The notes below the pieces were generated by a model that ran no database searches, was not told the DNA's origin, and saw only the letters and a program-made list of their open reading frames with translations. From the IMG/VR virus record IMGVR_UViG_3300033148_010415, positions 1 to 62,378 of that record: a DNA stretch of 62,378 nucleotides. One strand, 5' to 3'. Below are positions 33,907 to 42,172 of this stretch, piece after piece. The position numbers and the translations under genes are program-made. Position 1 is the first letter of the stretch; the number at the start of each line of letters is the position of its first letter. This DNA comes from a virus.

Positions 33907-35458
33907 TCTGATCATCAAGCAATTAGTAGAACTCAGGGCTTACGTGCACGGCAAGTATCCCAGCGGCAAGCTCTACGCAATGATCGGGAACCATTGCGTC
34001 TACGGATGCAAGGTAACAGAGGGTTTCTCCGCATCCGACATGCTCCTGGCGTTGGACGGCCAGGCCGCGGGCGATGAGTCTCACCTGAACCCCGACATCG
34101 AAGATCCCCCGACCAGGTATGAACATTACCCGAACATGGCTCTCGTTTACGGCGAGGTCTTCCTCAAGAAAAACGTGAACAAAACCACGGAGGAAGACGA
34201 TTCGCTGCTCCTGGGCGATGCTCCAGGCACGTCGGGCTATGGGCGCTATGATGTTATCTATCTTTACATGGGCCATGCGGGTCCGGGGATCGGCATCCTG
34301 CAGGGGACGGCGTCAACGGAGTGCTATAACGACTTCCAGGCGAACGGATTGGAACAGGGCGCCTATCCTCAGACATACGACCCCACCGGACTGCCTGCCG
34401 GCGTTATGGTCGTAGCGCGTGTTTACGTGCAATACGGAGATACGGGCATCGGGAATGCACGGATAGCCGACTTGCGAACGTTTACGGGTCGCATACACAG
34501 CGACGTGATGGAACTGGCCAATGCCAAGGGCGACCTACTGGTCGGCAAAAGCAACAATGTGCTGGAAGCGATTACGGCGGGTTCTCAAGGGCAATTGCTC
34601 ATAATCGACAGCAATCAGACTCTTGGCGTCAAATGGGAGTCAGTTCTCAAGAATCTGTGCGACGGGCGGGTGATACGTCAATCGGCGACCGTAGCGAGGC
34701 TTCAGGGATTGGACGGCTCAAGCAAGCTTATTTTCATCAACGGCAATTTCGGAGATCTTTCCACACCCTGGGACTGTGATCTAACGGCTGATAATACCAT
34801 TACCGCTGCGGGAGTGGATTCGGGAAGCTTACCGTCTGCTGATACAACATATTGTTCATATGCGATAGGTCCTGGTCATAGCAATGCAAATCTCAGAAAC
34901 AAACTAAGATTAAGTACAACCGCGCCCGCGAGCGATGGATATTTGGGGGGAAGTGGAGACGCGGCCCACTGCAGGCATGTGGGATGGTTGCATACGGATG
35001 GAAGCACGCAGATTGCGGATGAGACTTGCCACAGCAAATTCAAGGGAAAAACCGCCTCGGTCAGAAATACTTTAACTTCAGGCACTTATTCTCCCGGCAA
35101 TGCGTCCACATGGGAGGATACGGGCGTGGAGGTCGATTTTCTGTGGCCTCCCGGCTGGGCTGCGATCATTGAATTCACTTCCACTTCATATCATAACGCA
35201 GCCAACCAGAACATAATGGTCAGAACACACCTCCAGCAGAAAAACGAAGAAACGGTCGGGCCGCTCGCCACATGCGCTGCTAGCACTGCTAGGGTTGTCA
35301 TCGCGGGAGCGAGGACATGGCGCGGTGGGGCGTCGCCAGTTTTTGAAACGGCGAAGCTGCAGATATGGACAAGTCAGGTATCCCCGAACAACGCTACTAT
35401 TTTTAAAAGCAACGTTTATTCGGACGTGATTGTCACACTGATACCGGAGGTAACATGA
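33875..35458 (+). CDS. Tail fibre / receptor-binding candidate
   Basis: A 527-residue protein with a helical N-terminus, a repetitive beta-rich centre (GNARIADLRTF, DLLVGKSNNVLEAI) and a C-terminal region with beta strands and many Ser/Thr/Asn, as in receptor-binding tips. The last structural gene before lysis. Confidence 0.6.
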   Translation: MTAQGIPTKLDLIIKQLVELRAYVHGKYPSGKLYAMIGNHCVYGCKVTEGFSASDMLLALDGQAAGDESHLNPDIEDPPTRYEHYPNMALVYGEVFLKKNVNKTTEEDDSLLLGDAPGTSGYGRYDVIYLYMGHAGPGIGILQGTASTECYNDFQANGLEQGAYPQTYDPTGLPAGVMVVARVYVQYGDTGIGNARIADLRTFTGRIHSDVMELANAKGDLLVGKSNNVLEAITAGSQGQLLIIDSNQTLGVKWESVLKNLCDGRVIRQSATVARLQGLDGSSKLIFINGNFGDLSTPWDCDLTADNTITAAGVDSGSLPSADTTYCSYAIGPGHSNANLRNKLRLSTTAPASDGYLGGSGDAAHCRHVGWLHTDGSTQIADETCHSKFKGKTASVRNTLTSGTYSPGNASTWEDTGVEVDFLWPPGWAAIIEFTSTSYHNAANQNIMVRTHLQQKNEETVGPLATCAASTARVVIAGARTWRGGASPVFETAKLQIWTSQVSPNNATIFKSNVYSDVIVTLIPEVT

Positions 35459-36447
35459 AAAAATTATACTTTTTGTTTCTTTTATTATGGGTATCAACAG
35501 CATTCGCTCAAGATATCAGGCCTGATGTTCTTGAACGAAGAGATTATGTGATCTATGACTATATATGGAAAGCTGGTGATATTCCAACGATTGAAGTCGA
35601 ATACAATATCAGCGACCTAATATATGCGGACGTGGATAGGCTTGGTCGCATTGACAAATTGATTGTCCAAATGGATAACGGTTTTTCATCTACTGTCTAT
35701 CACTTCAGGTCTCGTCTGGGGAATAATCGCTTAATCATTTATCATCAGGGACATGGGGGGCACTTTAATATCGGCAAAGACACTATAATTTTCTTTATTG
35801 AACATGGTTATGATGTTCTGGCATTTGCGATGCCGCTTCGTGACCCGAATCCACACCCAGTTGTCGTCAATATTCCAGGATTTGGCGACATCACCATTGC
35901 CAATCACCCGGATTTTCACTTCATGGAAATTCTTGGAATTTCGCCGATTAAATATTTTCTTGAACCCGTGGGAATGGGGGTCAATTATGTAAAAGAAAAT
36001 TATGACTATGACCTTATTGCCATGATAGGGATAAGTGGCGGGGGATGGACAACAACGGTCTATTCAGCCCTTGATTCTCGAATAGATAAAAGTTATCCCG
36101 TGGCTGGCAGCTTGCCCATGAGATATAGGAACATGGAAAACGGTACGAGGCATCTCGGAGATTATGAACAATCAGTACCGGAATTATATTCGATATTAAA
36201 TTGTACTGAACAATATTTCCTTGGAGCACAGGGGGGCAGGAGACAGCTACAGATTCTCAATAAATACGATCCTTGTTGTTTTCAGCCTCCAGCTAACTAT
36301 CAAGAAGAAGTGGTCCAGCAAATTAAAGATGAATTGCGACGGCGATGGGATACCGGGCAATTCGATTTATTTATTGATGACACACACAGCAGTCATATGA
36401 TTTCCCCTACCGCTTTAAATGTTATTTTACAAGACTTGGAGCAATAG
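35455..36447 (+). CDS. Secreted alpha/beta-hydrolase-like protein
   Basis: A 330-residue protein with a clear signal peptide (MKKLYFLFLLLWVSTAFA, cut before QDIRP). GHGGHFNIG and the nucleophile elbow MIGISGGGW (G-x-S-x-G) near residue 195, with later D and H residues (FIDDTHSSHM), fit a serine hydrolase. It is AT-richer than the fibre genes before it and begins inside their stop (ATGA). It may be a lysogenic conversion gene or a surface-active esterase. Confidence 0.65.
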   Translation: MKKLYFLFLLLWVSTAFAQDIRPDVLERRDYVIYDYIWKAGDIPTIEVEYNISDLIYADVDRLGRIDKLIVQMDNGFSSTVYHFRSRLGNNRLIIYHQGHGGHFNIGKDTIIFFIEHGYDVLAFAMPLRDPNPHPVVVNIPGFGDITIANHPDFHFMEILGISPIKYFLEPVGMGVNYVKENYDYDLIAMIGISGGGWTTTVYSALDSRIDKSYPVAGSLPMRYRNMENGTRHLGDYEQSVPELYSILNCTEQYFLGAQGGRRQLQILNKYDPCCFQPPANYQEEVVQQIKDELRRRWDTGQFDLFIDDTHSSHMISPTALNVILQDLEQ

Positions 36448-36471
36448 AGACCACGCAGGGATCGTGTGATG

Positions 36472-36508
36472 CGGGATCGGTGAGAAGTATTGATCAGCCC
36501 GTTTTTTT
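36472..36508 (+). terminator. Probable terminator after the hydrolase gene
   Basis: CGGGATC pairs imperfectly with GATCAGCCCG, followed by seven T. It separates the structural operon from the lysis genes, whose first Shine-Dalgarno overlaps the end. Confidence 0.55.
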
Positions 36509-36520
36509 CGAGGTGGAATG

Positions 36521-36715
36521 ATGACTCAGGAAAGAAATGTTTGTGCCCTGCATGAGGGCATGAAAGACAATGTCGATTGTCTCTGGGAGAAGATCGGCAA
36601 GCTTAATGACAAGCTTTTCTGGATCATGCTTTTGCTGGCGCTGAACCTGTTTCTCTCAGGCATGAATGTTGCCAGGGAATTTATGATGATTTTCGTGAGG
36701 GGAATCCCGAAATGA
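36521..36715 (+). CDS. Haemolysin XhlA-like small membrane protein
   Basis: A 64-residue protein with an N-terminal helical region, one transmembrane segment (FWIMLLLALNLFLSGMNV) and short positive end, like XhlA proteins that assist lysis. First of the lysis cassette. Confidence 0.6.
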   Translation: MTQERNVCALHEGMKDNVDCLWEKIGKLNDKLFWIMLLLALNLFLSGMNVAREFMMIFVRGIPK

Positions 36716-36927
36716 TTGGTTCACCGGCTAGAGATGCAATCATAAGATATCATGCGGCGGTTGCGGGGCTGCTGCTGAAAGCGAAAGTCCCGGCGGAATA
36801 CAAGACACGAATATGTGTGATCCTGGCGCGGGGAGAAAAGGAGCTTGACAGGTGCTGCAAGAAATGTGTGGAGCGGCCCAGGCCGTGGTATTGGAAACTG
36901 TTTAAGAGAGGAGGGGCAAAGACATGA
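36712..36927 (+). CDS. Small lysis-region protein
   Basis: A 71-residue basic protein with a CCKKC cluster and no transmembrane segment. ATGA-type overlaps tie it to both lysis neighbours. Function unknown. Confidence 0.45.
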   Translation: MIGSPARDAIIRYHAAVAGLLLKAKVPAEYKTRICVILARGEKELDRCCKKCVERPRPWYWKLFKRGGAKT

Positions 36928-37094
36928 AGGCGCTGACAAGGAAGGCAACGGCTGCAGGTATCGGGATGCCTGTAGCGGTCATTTCTGTATGGCTTATTGA
37001 GACATTCGGCAAGATCACGGTTCCGGCGGAAGTGGCGGCGGCTATGGGATCAGTGGCGAGTTTTGTACTGGCGTATGTGGTCAATGAGAAGTGA
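36924..37094 (+). CDS. Small holin-like protein
   Basis: A 56-residue protein with two hydrophobic segments (GIGMPVAVISVWLIETF and AAMGSVASFVLAYVV), the size and shape of class II holins, which permeabilise the membrane. Preceded by GAGAGGAGGGG. It overlaps the next gene by GTGA. Confidence 0.6.
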   Translation: MKALTRKATAAGIGMPVAVISVWLIETFGKITVPAEVAAAMGSVASFVLAYVVNEK

Positions 37095-37876
37095 TCAGAT
37101 TTCTGCATATCAGCGACCGACACTGGCATTCATCGAATGAGAGAAATGATACCCAGCTGAGGCTTCAGGAGGCCTTGGATAGCCGGTTCCGGGACCATAT
37201 CCTCATCGAGACAGGCGACATTACCGATGACGGCCACCAGGCGCAGTACGAGCGGGTCAGGGAGGCTATGGAGTCCTGGAGAGGGAGATGGTTTTTTTGC
37301 CCGGGCAACCACGATTATGGCATAGCAGGCAATTTCTATGATTCCGTGAGGGCGCTGCGCTTTGACGAAATGCTTTCGGAGCCGTTCAGCCAGGGCGGGG
37401 TATTCAGCGGAATAAATGCGCCCGTGGTCAATATGATCGAGGATGAAACCGACAGGGTAATGCTTATTGCCCTGGATTCCAATCTTGAGACGCCAAGTCC
37501 GTGGGATTTTGCTTGTGGAGAGATCGGGAATCATCAATTGAAGCCCTTAAGCCGGATATTGAAAGACGTTCCCCGGGATGTGATCAAGATCGTCTTCATG
37601 CACCATCACCCGTGGATCCACTGGGACCCGTTCATGAAGCTCCTGGATGCTCAATCACTTCTCATGCGCCTGCGGGGCAGGATCAACGTTCTTCTGTTTG
37701 GGCACCGGCACAAGGCGGGCATATGGAAAGGGAAATGGAACATTCAGCTGGCAATTGCGGCGCCCAGATCGCCGGAGGTTCCGTGGGTCAGAGAGATTGT
37801 GGTGGATAACGGCGAAATAATTATTAACCGTTTGTCATGGAGGGAATCAAACCATGAAAAGGAACCAGTTTTTTAA
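37091..37876 (+). CDS. Calcineurin-like metallophosphoesterase
   Basis: A 261-residue protein with all metal-ligand motifs: HISDRHWH, ETGDITDDGH, PGNHDYG, MHHHPW, and FGHRHKAG. These enzymes hydrolyse phosphate esters such as cyclic nucleotides or nucleic acid ends. Its position inside a lysis cassette is unusual. No signal peptide is seen, so it acts in the cytoplasm; it might cleave a signalling nucleotide. Confidence 0.85.
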   Translation: MIRFLHISDRHWHSSNERNDTQLRLQEALDSRFRDHILIETGDITDDGHQAQYERVREAMESWRGRWFFCPGNHDYGIAGNFYDSVRALRFDEMLSEPFSQGGVFSGINAPVVNMIEDETDRVMLIALDSNLETPSPWDFACGEIGNHQLKPLSRILKDVPRDVIKIVFMHHHPWIHWDPFMKLLDAQSLLMRLRGRINVLLFGHRHKAGIWKGKWNIQLAIAAPRSPEVPWVREIVVDNGEIIINRLSWRESNHEKEPVF

Positions 37877-38252
37877 ATGTATGGCTATGTTGCTGTTTTG
37901 TACGTTTCTCCTTGGCTGTGCTCATGGCAGGGATGCGATGCTGAGAGTAACGGATGAGCACGTGGCCAATGTGAAGGCAGCGAAAGAGGTGGCTGATAAA
38001 ATAAGAGATGTTGTGGTTTTTGAAATCACCTTCATCCGTGCGGCGCTGGGGTCAAACATCAACATGCTGCCGATGGAATCGATTAAGGCGATGGAATATA
38101 CATATCTTATCGCTAAAAAAGAAGGTCCTCTCACCGATGAGGAATTGGGCTGCCTGCTGGGATGGAGGGTGAATTTTTACAGTCATATTGTATTAGAAGT
38201 TCTTAATGCTTATGCTCCTGATGTACTCAAGGCCCTTAAAATTACTCTATGA
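37854..38252 (+). CDS. Lipoprotein of the lysis cassette (possible spanin)
   Basis: A 132-residue protein with a lipoprotein signal ending in LLGC (residues 19-22) and a helical mature part. An outer-membrane lipoprotein here could act as a spanin component disrupting the outer membrane, which implies a Gram-negative host. It is longer than typical Rz1. Confidence 0.55.
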   Translation: MKRNQFFKCMAMLLFCTFLLGCAHGRDAMLRVTDEHVANVKAAKEVADKIRDVVVFEITFIRAALGSNINMLPMESIKAMEYTYLIAKKEGPLTDEELGCLLGWRVNFYSHIVLEVLNAYAPDVLKALKITL

Positions 38253-38659
38253 TGAGAGATATTGCGGAACGTATTGCCTGGCATTTCCTGGGGACTCCTT
38301 ACCTGTGGGGCGGGGATGATCCCTCCGGCTATGACTGTTCTGGGTTTGTCATTGAGATACTGAAGTCCGTGGGCATCCTTCCTGGGAAAGGGGACTGGAC
38401 GGCGGACGGGTTGTGGCGGATGTTCAAGGATCAGGAGGTTCCCTCCCCTGCCCGTGGATACCTGGCTTTTTGGTTTAATGATGCAGGCCGAGCAATTCAT
38501 GTGGAATTTTGTCTTGATGATAAGCTTTCCATCGGGGCGTCGGGAGGCGGGCGGAACGTCAAGACGTTCGCAGATGCATACAGAAAAAACGCATATGTCA
38601 AAATCAGACCCATCGCGTCAAGGCGGGGATGGGTGAGATTTGTTAATCCTTTCAAATAA
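38249..38659 (+). CDS. NlpC/P60 endolysin
   Basis: A 136-residue protein with PYLWGGDDPSGYDCSGFV (catalytic cysteine) and AIHVEFCLDD (catalytic histidine), the NlpC/P60 core. No signal peptide, so it depends on the holin. The last gene of the lysis set. Confidence 0.8.
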   Translation: MMRDIAERIAWHFLGTPYLWGGDDPSGYDCSGFVIEILKSVGILPGKGDWTADGLWRMFKDQEVPSPARGYLAFWFNDAGRAIHVEFCLDDKLSIGASGGGRNVKTFADAYRKNAYVKIRPIASRRGWVRFVNPFK

Positions 38660-38720
38660 CCTTCCATTCAAAAATCATTAAAAAAAATTAAATTTTTTTT
38701 AAAAAAATTGCATTTTTTAC

Positions 38721-38755
38721 TTGACATTGTCAGACAAATGTCATACTTTATACTC
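38721..38755 (+). promoter_or_regulatory. Promoter with overlapping operator palindrome
   Basis: TTGACA (38721-38726) follows an A/T-rich tract. TGACATT (38722-38728) and AATGTCA (38737-38743) form a 7-bp inverted repeat spanning the -35 and spacer, with an inner TTGTC-A-GACAA. The -10 is weak (TACTTT at 17 bases). A repressor could act here. Confidence 0.5.
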
Positions 38756-38807
38756 AGAAGCCGGGATGACGACCTGGCGGAATCAAAAAAAACGAAAGGA
38801 GAAAAAA

Positions 38808-39215
38808 ATGAAAAAGATTGTCAGCATCCCAAATATCGGGGACCGGAGATTTAAAAAGTGGGCGAAATTGCTCTCAAATGTCGATCAATCCAAAACGAAC
38901 GGATATGCGTTTGAGGGTGAATTCCTCAGGTTTGACCGCAAATATGAATTAGAAATAGGGACCATTGTGCTGTGCTATGGCGAATCGGGTAGTGCAAAAT
39001 ACCATTATCCGGAAGTAAGGCTTTGCATCTTGACTGAAGATGGATGGAAGGAACTTTTCTATCGAGATAATTTGGATAAAGCCTGGGCCCTGGACGTGCG
39101 CGATGAGATCGCACGCCTGATGGATGAGGCCAAGGGCCTTGAGCCCCCGAACCCTTTAGCAGCATGCAGTGATGAAGAGCTTCTAGACGAAGTGAAGAGG
39201 CGAGGATTGATCTAA
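38808..39215 (+). CDS. Hypothetical protein of the small independent unit
   Basis: A 135-residue protein with GAAAGGAG before the ATG. C-terminal SDEELLDEVKRRGL resembles a short motif seen in many phage proteins. No family known to me. It has its own promoter and a terminator further on. Confidence 0.5.
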   Translation: MKKIVSIPNIGDRRFKKWAKLLSNVDQSKTNGYAFEGEFLRFDRKYELEIGTIVLCYGESGSAKYHYPEVRLCILTEDGWKELFYRDNLDKAWALDVRDEIARLMDEAKGLEPPNPLAACSDEELLDEVKRRGLI

Positions 39216-39225
39216 TAAACGGAAA

Positions 39226-39280
39226 GCCGGGGGTTTCGGGCAGGAGAAAGCCCCCGCGGTGACGAGCCGCGGCCCCCGGC
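39226..39280 (+). ncRNA. Structured leader with alternative stems
   Basis: GCCGGGGG (39226) pairs with CCCCCGGC (39273), enclosing CCGCGG/CCGCGG (39254, 39267). GGGGGTTTC (39229) can instead pair with GAAAGCCCCC (39246), so two folds compete. It lies 15 bases before the next Shine-Dalgarno. Confidence 0.6.
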
Positions 39281-39304
39281 AATAATATTTTAAGGGAGGT
39301 CATC

Positions 39305-39745
39305 ATGGCTGTCAAATCGGAAAGAATAACAGCAAGAATTGACCCTGAGCTGAAAAGTTTCCTGGAGAGATATGGCGCGGATATTTCCGCACAGCTCCGG
39401 GAAGACCTGATTGTTTTACAGGAATTGGTCCGCCGGACAGAGGCGGACCTGGCTGGCCGCTTCACCGTTGGTGAGGCGAGCCTGCTTTGCGATGTGCTCA
39501 ACGGCTACCATTTTACCCCGGAGCACATCGGCAGTCAGGCACAGGGCCTGGCCCTGGAGGTCTCAGACGGATGCCGTCTGAACGCCTTGGACGAGAAGTG
39601 GGGGGTTTTTGCCGAAGGTCTTGTGGACAAGCTCAAAGATCTGACGTCCCTGGAGGCATATATCCTGGTCCATTGGGCCCGGATATTCTGGACCAAACCG
39701 GAGGCTGGAAAAGATGATATCAAGAAAATATTCAGGTGCAACTAA
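39305..39745 (+). CDS. Hypothetical protein with ribbon-helix-helix-like start
   Basis: A 146-residue protein. SERITARIDPELKSFLERYG resembles the start of small DNA-binding ribbon-helix-helix proteins; the rest is helical (FTVGEASLLCDVLNGYHF). Good AGGGAGGT upstream. Possibly a regulator. Confidence 0.5.
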   Translation: MAVKSERITARIDPELKSFLERYGADISAQLREDLIVLQELVRRTEADLAGRFTVGEASLLCDVLNGYHFTPEHIGSQAQGLALEVSDGCRLNALDEKWGVFAEGLVDKLKDLTSLEAYILVHWARIFWTKPEAGKDDIKKIFRCN

Positions 39746-39756
39746 AGATTCTTGCC

Positions 39757-39800
39757 AAAAAAACGCTTGACACCCCCTCGATCAAGCGCTATTTTTTTTA
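39757..39800 (+). terminator. Strong intrinsic terminator
   Basis: CGCTTGA (39764) pairs with TCAAGCG (39782), followed by nine T, preceded by an A-run that would make it work in both directions. Confidence 0.85.
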
Positions 39801-39855
39801 AGCCCCATCCTGCCTGCCCCCTCCGGGCGCCGCCGGTCCCCGGGGGAGAAAAGAG

Positions 39856-39966
39856 GGTCGCCCGACACGCTGAAATCGTGTCTGATCGCCACGCATGCCG
39901 GCGGCGATCGGGAGTGAATGGGGCGACCGGCGCAAAAAAAGAGCGGCCATGAGCCGCTTTTTTCTT
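39856..39966 (+). ncRNA. Candidate small RNA: three-way junction plus terminator
   Basis: GGTCGCCC (39856-39863) pairs with GGGCGACC (39921-39928) and encloses two hairpins: GACAC/GTGTC (39864-39882) and GATCGCC/GGCGATC (39884-39909). A terminator follows at once (GAGCGGC, loop CATGA, GCCGCTTTTTT). No reading frame explains the region. All stems are perfect. No matching promoter is obvious upstream. Confidence 0.65.
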
Positions 39967-40052
39967 TCTTTTGCGGTGCGGGGCTACTCTTTCAGTCCCC
40001 GAGCTTCCGCCCTTGATAGAAGTTTCTTCAGGGACTCTGGCGAGGTGCCCAC

Positions 40053-40078
40053 GAAGCGCTCCGGAGGGCGCTTCTTTT
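40053..40078 (+). terminator. Second terminator-like hairpin
   Basis: GAAGCGC (40053) pairs with GCGCTTC (40068), then TTTT. It may end another transcript or help separate the accessory island from the morphogenesis genes. Confidence 0.5.
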
Positions 40079-40318
40079 GACTAGGACAGGAAGCTGCATG
40101 CTTATTGGGAGATGTTGGGTGGCGAACCGATGCTCAATTGGGATCTGGCGCATTTTGAGGGGTGATCCTCTGGCTGTTCCACGTTGAACGGTCAGTGAGA
40201 AGCGCCATGCCGTTGTCCCGAAATCAAGAAGTCACATCGGCGGGGTTTACTGAAAAAATAAAAAGATGCTTAAGAAATTAAACAAATGTATCGATAATAT
40301 AAATACAAGAAAATGCTC

Positions 40319-40347
40319 TTGCAGTTGTATGAATCTTATGGTACAAA
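40319..40347 (+). promoter_or_regulatory. Possible promoter before a mini-gene
   Basis: TTGCAG, 17 bases, TACAAA. It matches a sigma-70 layout moderately and lies just upstream of the strong Shine-Dalgarno at 40369. Confidence 0.35.
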
Positions 40348-40385
40348 ATAAATCACCAAAGGAAACGAAAGGAGGAGATATACTA

Positions 40386-40424
40386 ATGAACTGCAAATGG
40401 CCGTTTCCAGAACCACTTGAATAA
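40386..40424 (+). CDS. 12-residue mini-gene with a strong ribosome site
   Basis: ATG 40386 follows AAAGGAGGAGAT. The peptide is MNCKWPFPEPLE and then stops. It may be a leader peptide, or the start of a gene lost when the accessory island was rearranged. Confidence 0.35.
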   Translation: MNCKWPFPEPLE

Positions 40425-40446
40425 ATAAAATAAATTTCTTGCTCAA

Positions 40447-41829
40447 TCAACGATACATTTGAGCTAGGCGGAGAAAGGCAAGGCGTTCATGCCTAGCGCA
40501 AAATGTATCAGCAAACAATATCGCTTTAGAATCGTTGCTTTGATACGCCAAGGAACGAGCTAGGCGAACAAGCTTTAATCCCTCTTCAATTTTTTTAATA
40601 TCCTTTTCGAGTGCAATCAAAACAAAACCCCCTGTGTCTAAATAACTTGGATTTTTAGGATGCTTATCAATTAGTTCATGTGCATATTTTAACACCTGAG
40701 AATAGATTTCCGGATTTAATTTTTTCCCTTTAAGAACAGCATCAGCAGCCCAATAGCAAAAATTGGCTTTATGCGGATCAAGTTTCTTTCCTTCTTGATT
40801 TTCAATTGATTTTTCAATGGCCTCTTTTCCACAAATGATGGCTTGATCAAAACGGTTAAGCCCCCAGCATACCGCGGCTTTTGCGGCCACCGCAATTGGA
40901 TCGTTTGGGTGAGTATCTACATATTCATTAGCGAGAGTTAATGCCAACCCCTCTTGTTGGGGATCCTTGTGGCATATCGCAATCAGTGCTGCAAGATAGC
41001 AGAGGTGGATGTTCACCCCTGCTTCTCGACGATATTGGATAAGAGCGATATTAAGATTTTGGCAATCTTGAAATGTCCACTGACGAGGATCGTCAACTGA
41101 AAAATTAATGCTATATCGATCTTTAAGATAATTAATAAGAGATGTGGATTCCCCAAAAAAGGTAATTGCAGCCGCATCTTTACGCTCTCGCTCTTCCAAT
41201 TCTAACCACTCTATTTGCATTTTTATGATTTCTCCCTGCTCATCGACTGCAGTTAAAATATGGCTGAGTTGTGTCATGTGTCGCAAGAGATATGGATCGA
41301 CAGTCTCCTCCTGTTTATACGTGATTTCATGTGTCATGGCATCCCACGCCTCTTGACACATCGTTTTAACTTGGATCTCACAAATGAGATCATACCAATC
41401 TTGGTATCTGATAACATTTGGTGTGGCGGCAAAATGATAACCTATATAACCCGTCTCATAACTCACAAATGCTTCTTCAATGGTTAGAGGAGAGATATTA
41501 AAGTGATCGGTATTAGTATAAAGCCATTTACAAACTTCTTTCACGCTCGATGTATATGGGCAAATGATTTTGATCCCAATCAAATCTGTAACATCCCTTA
41601 AGTCAAAATTTGGATTGTTTTTACGTTCCTTGGTTATCTTCATAACAATACTCTTTAAGCTTTTCACTTTATGACGAGCCAAAACTACTCTAATGAATCG
41701 CATATCCATTCTTTGGCGTTGCTCCTCACAAATCTTATATGCCTCATTTTGAAAGGCCATAAGCCTTTCGTTATCAGAATATAATCGTTTTTCCCAGGAT
41801 TCTATTTCCTTTGGAGTTGGATCTTTCAT
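40447..41829 (-). CDS. RelA/SpoT-domain protein with TPR-like C-terminus
   Basis: 460 residues from ATG 41829 (AGAGGTG upstream). Residues about 20-200 match the (p)ppGpp synthetase fold: KSLKSIVMKITKER, VTDLIGIKIICPY, GYIGYHF (for the usual G-Y-x-S-x-H) and CEIQVKTMCQEAWDAM. No HD hydrolase domain. The C-terminal half is TPR-like helices (PNDPIAVAAKAAVCWGLNRFDQAI). It could make an alarmone or pyrophosphorylate tRNA, as toxSAS defence proteins do. The terminal repeats may sense phage. Confidence 0.8.
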   Translation of the reverse strand: MKDPTPKEIESWEKRLYSDNERLMAFQNEAYKICEEQRQRMDMRFIRVVLARHKVKSLKSIVMKITKERKNNPNFDLRDVTDLIGIKIICPYTSSVKEVCKWLYTNTDHFNISPLTIEEAFVSYETGYIGYHFAATPNVIRYQDWYDLICEIQVKTMCQEAWDAMTHEITYKQEETVDPYLLRHMTQLSHILTAVDEQGEIIKMQIEWLELEERERKDAAAITFFGESTSLINYLKDRYSINFSVDDPRQWTFQDCQNLNIALIQYRREAGVNIHLCYLAALIAICHKDPQQEGLALTLANEYVDTHPNDPIAVAAKAAVCWGLNRFDQAIICGKEAIEKSIENQEGKKLDPHKANFCYWAADAVLKGKKLNPEIYSQVLKYAHELIDKHPKNPSYLDTGGFVLIALEKDIKKIEEGLKLVRLARSLAYQSNDSKAILFADTFCARHERLAFLRLAQMYR

Positions 41830-41932
41830 AAATACACCTCTTTCCCAAAATTTAAAATCCCCTCTTTCCACTATGGGAAACGGAGTCTTTTCAACCTTTT
41901 AATTCATGGTGTTTTTCCGAAAAAGCATGTGT

Positions 41933-42172
41933 TTACACCATAGAAATAGACCAGAAAAACGTTTTAAAATTAACATGAAATTGGTCAGCCTTGACGCGAA
42001 AATACGTCCAGATCCCCAGGATGGGCTTTCCCAGGCCGAAGGCGTATCCCACTTCCCAGCTCGTTCCCGAGTCGGTGTTCGCCTGGTCCAGTATCGTTAT
42101 CATAATATCACATTTCTGGATAGCGTCAACGTTCTTTTTGAAGATGTAGCGCCCGGTTCCAGGAGCGCTCCG
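41933..42172 (-). pseudogene. Remnant of a nucleoside 2-deoxyribosyltransferase-like gene
   Basis: The minus strand encodes DIMITILDQANTDSGTSWEVG then AFGLGKPILGI, the core of the nucleoside 2-deoxyribosyltransferase family. The N-terminus is missing (a stop precedes at 42173) and the C-terminus is cut short at 41933. No Shine-Dalgarno or start remains. It is a decayed gene left in the accessory island. Confidence 0.75.

Noticed and set aside
39752-40080. Reading frames in the gene-free stretch after 39745
   Set aside because: They cross strong terminators and the structured RNA candidate and have no ribosome sites.
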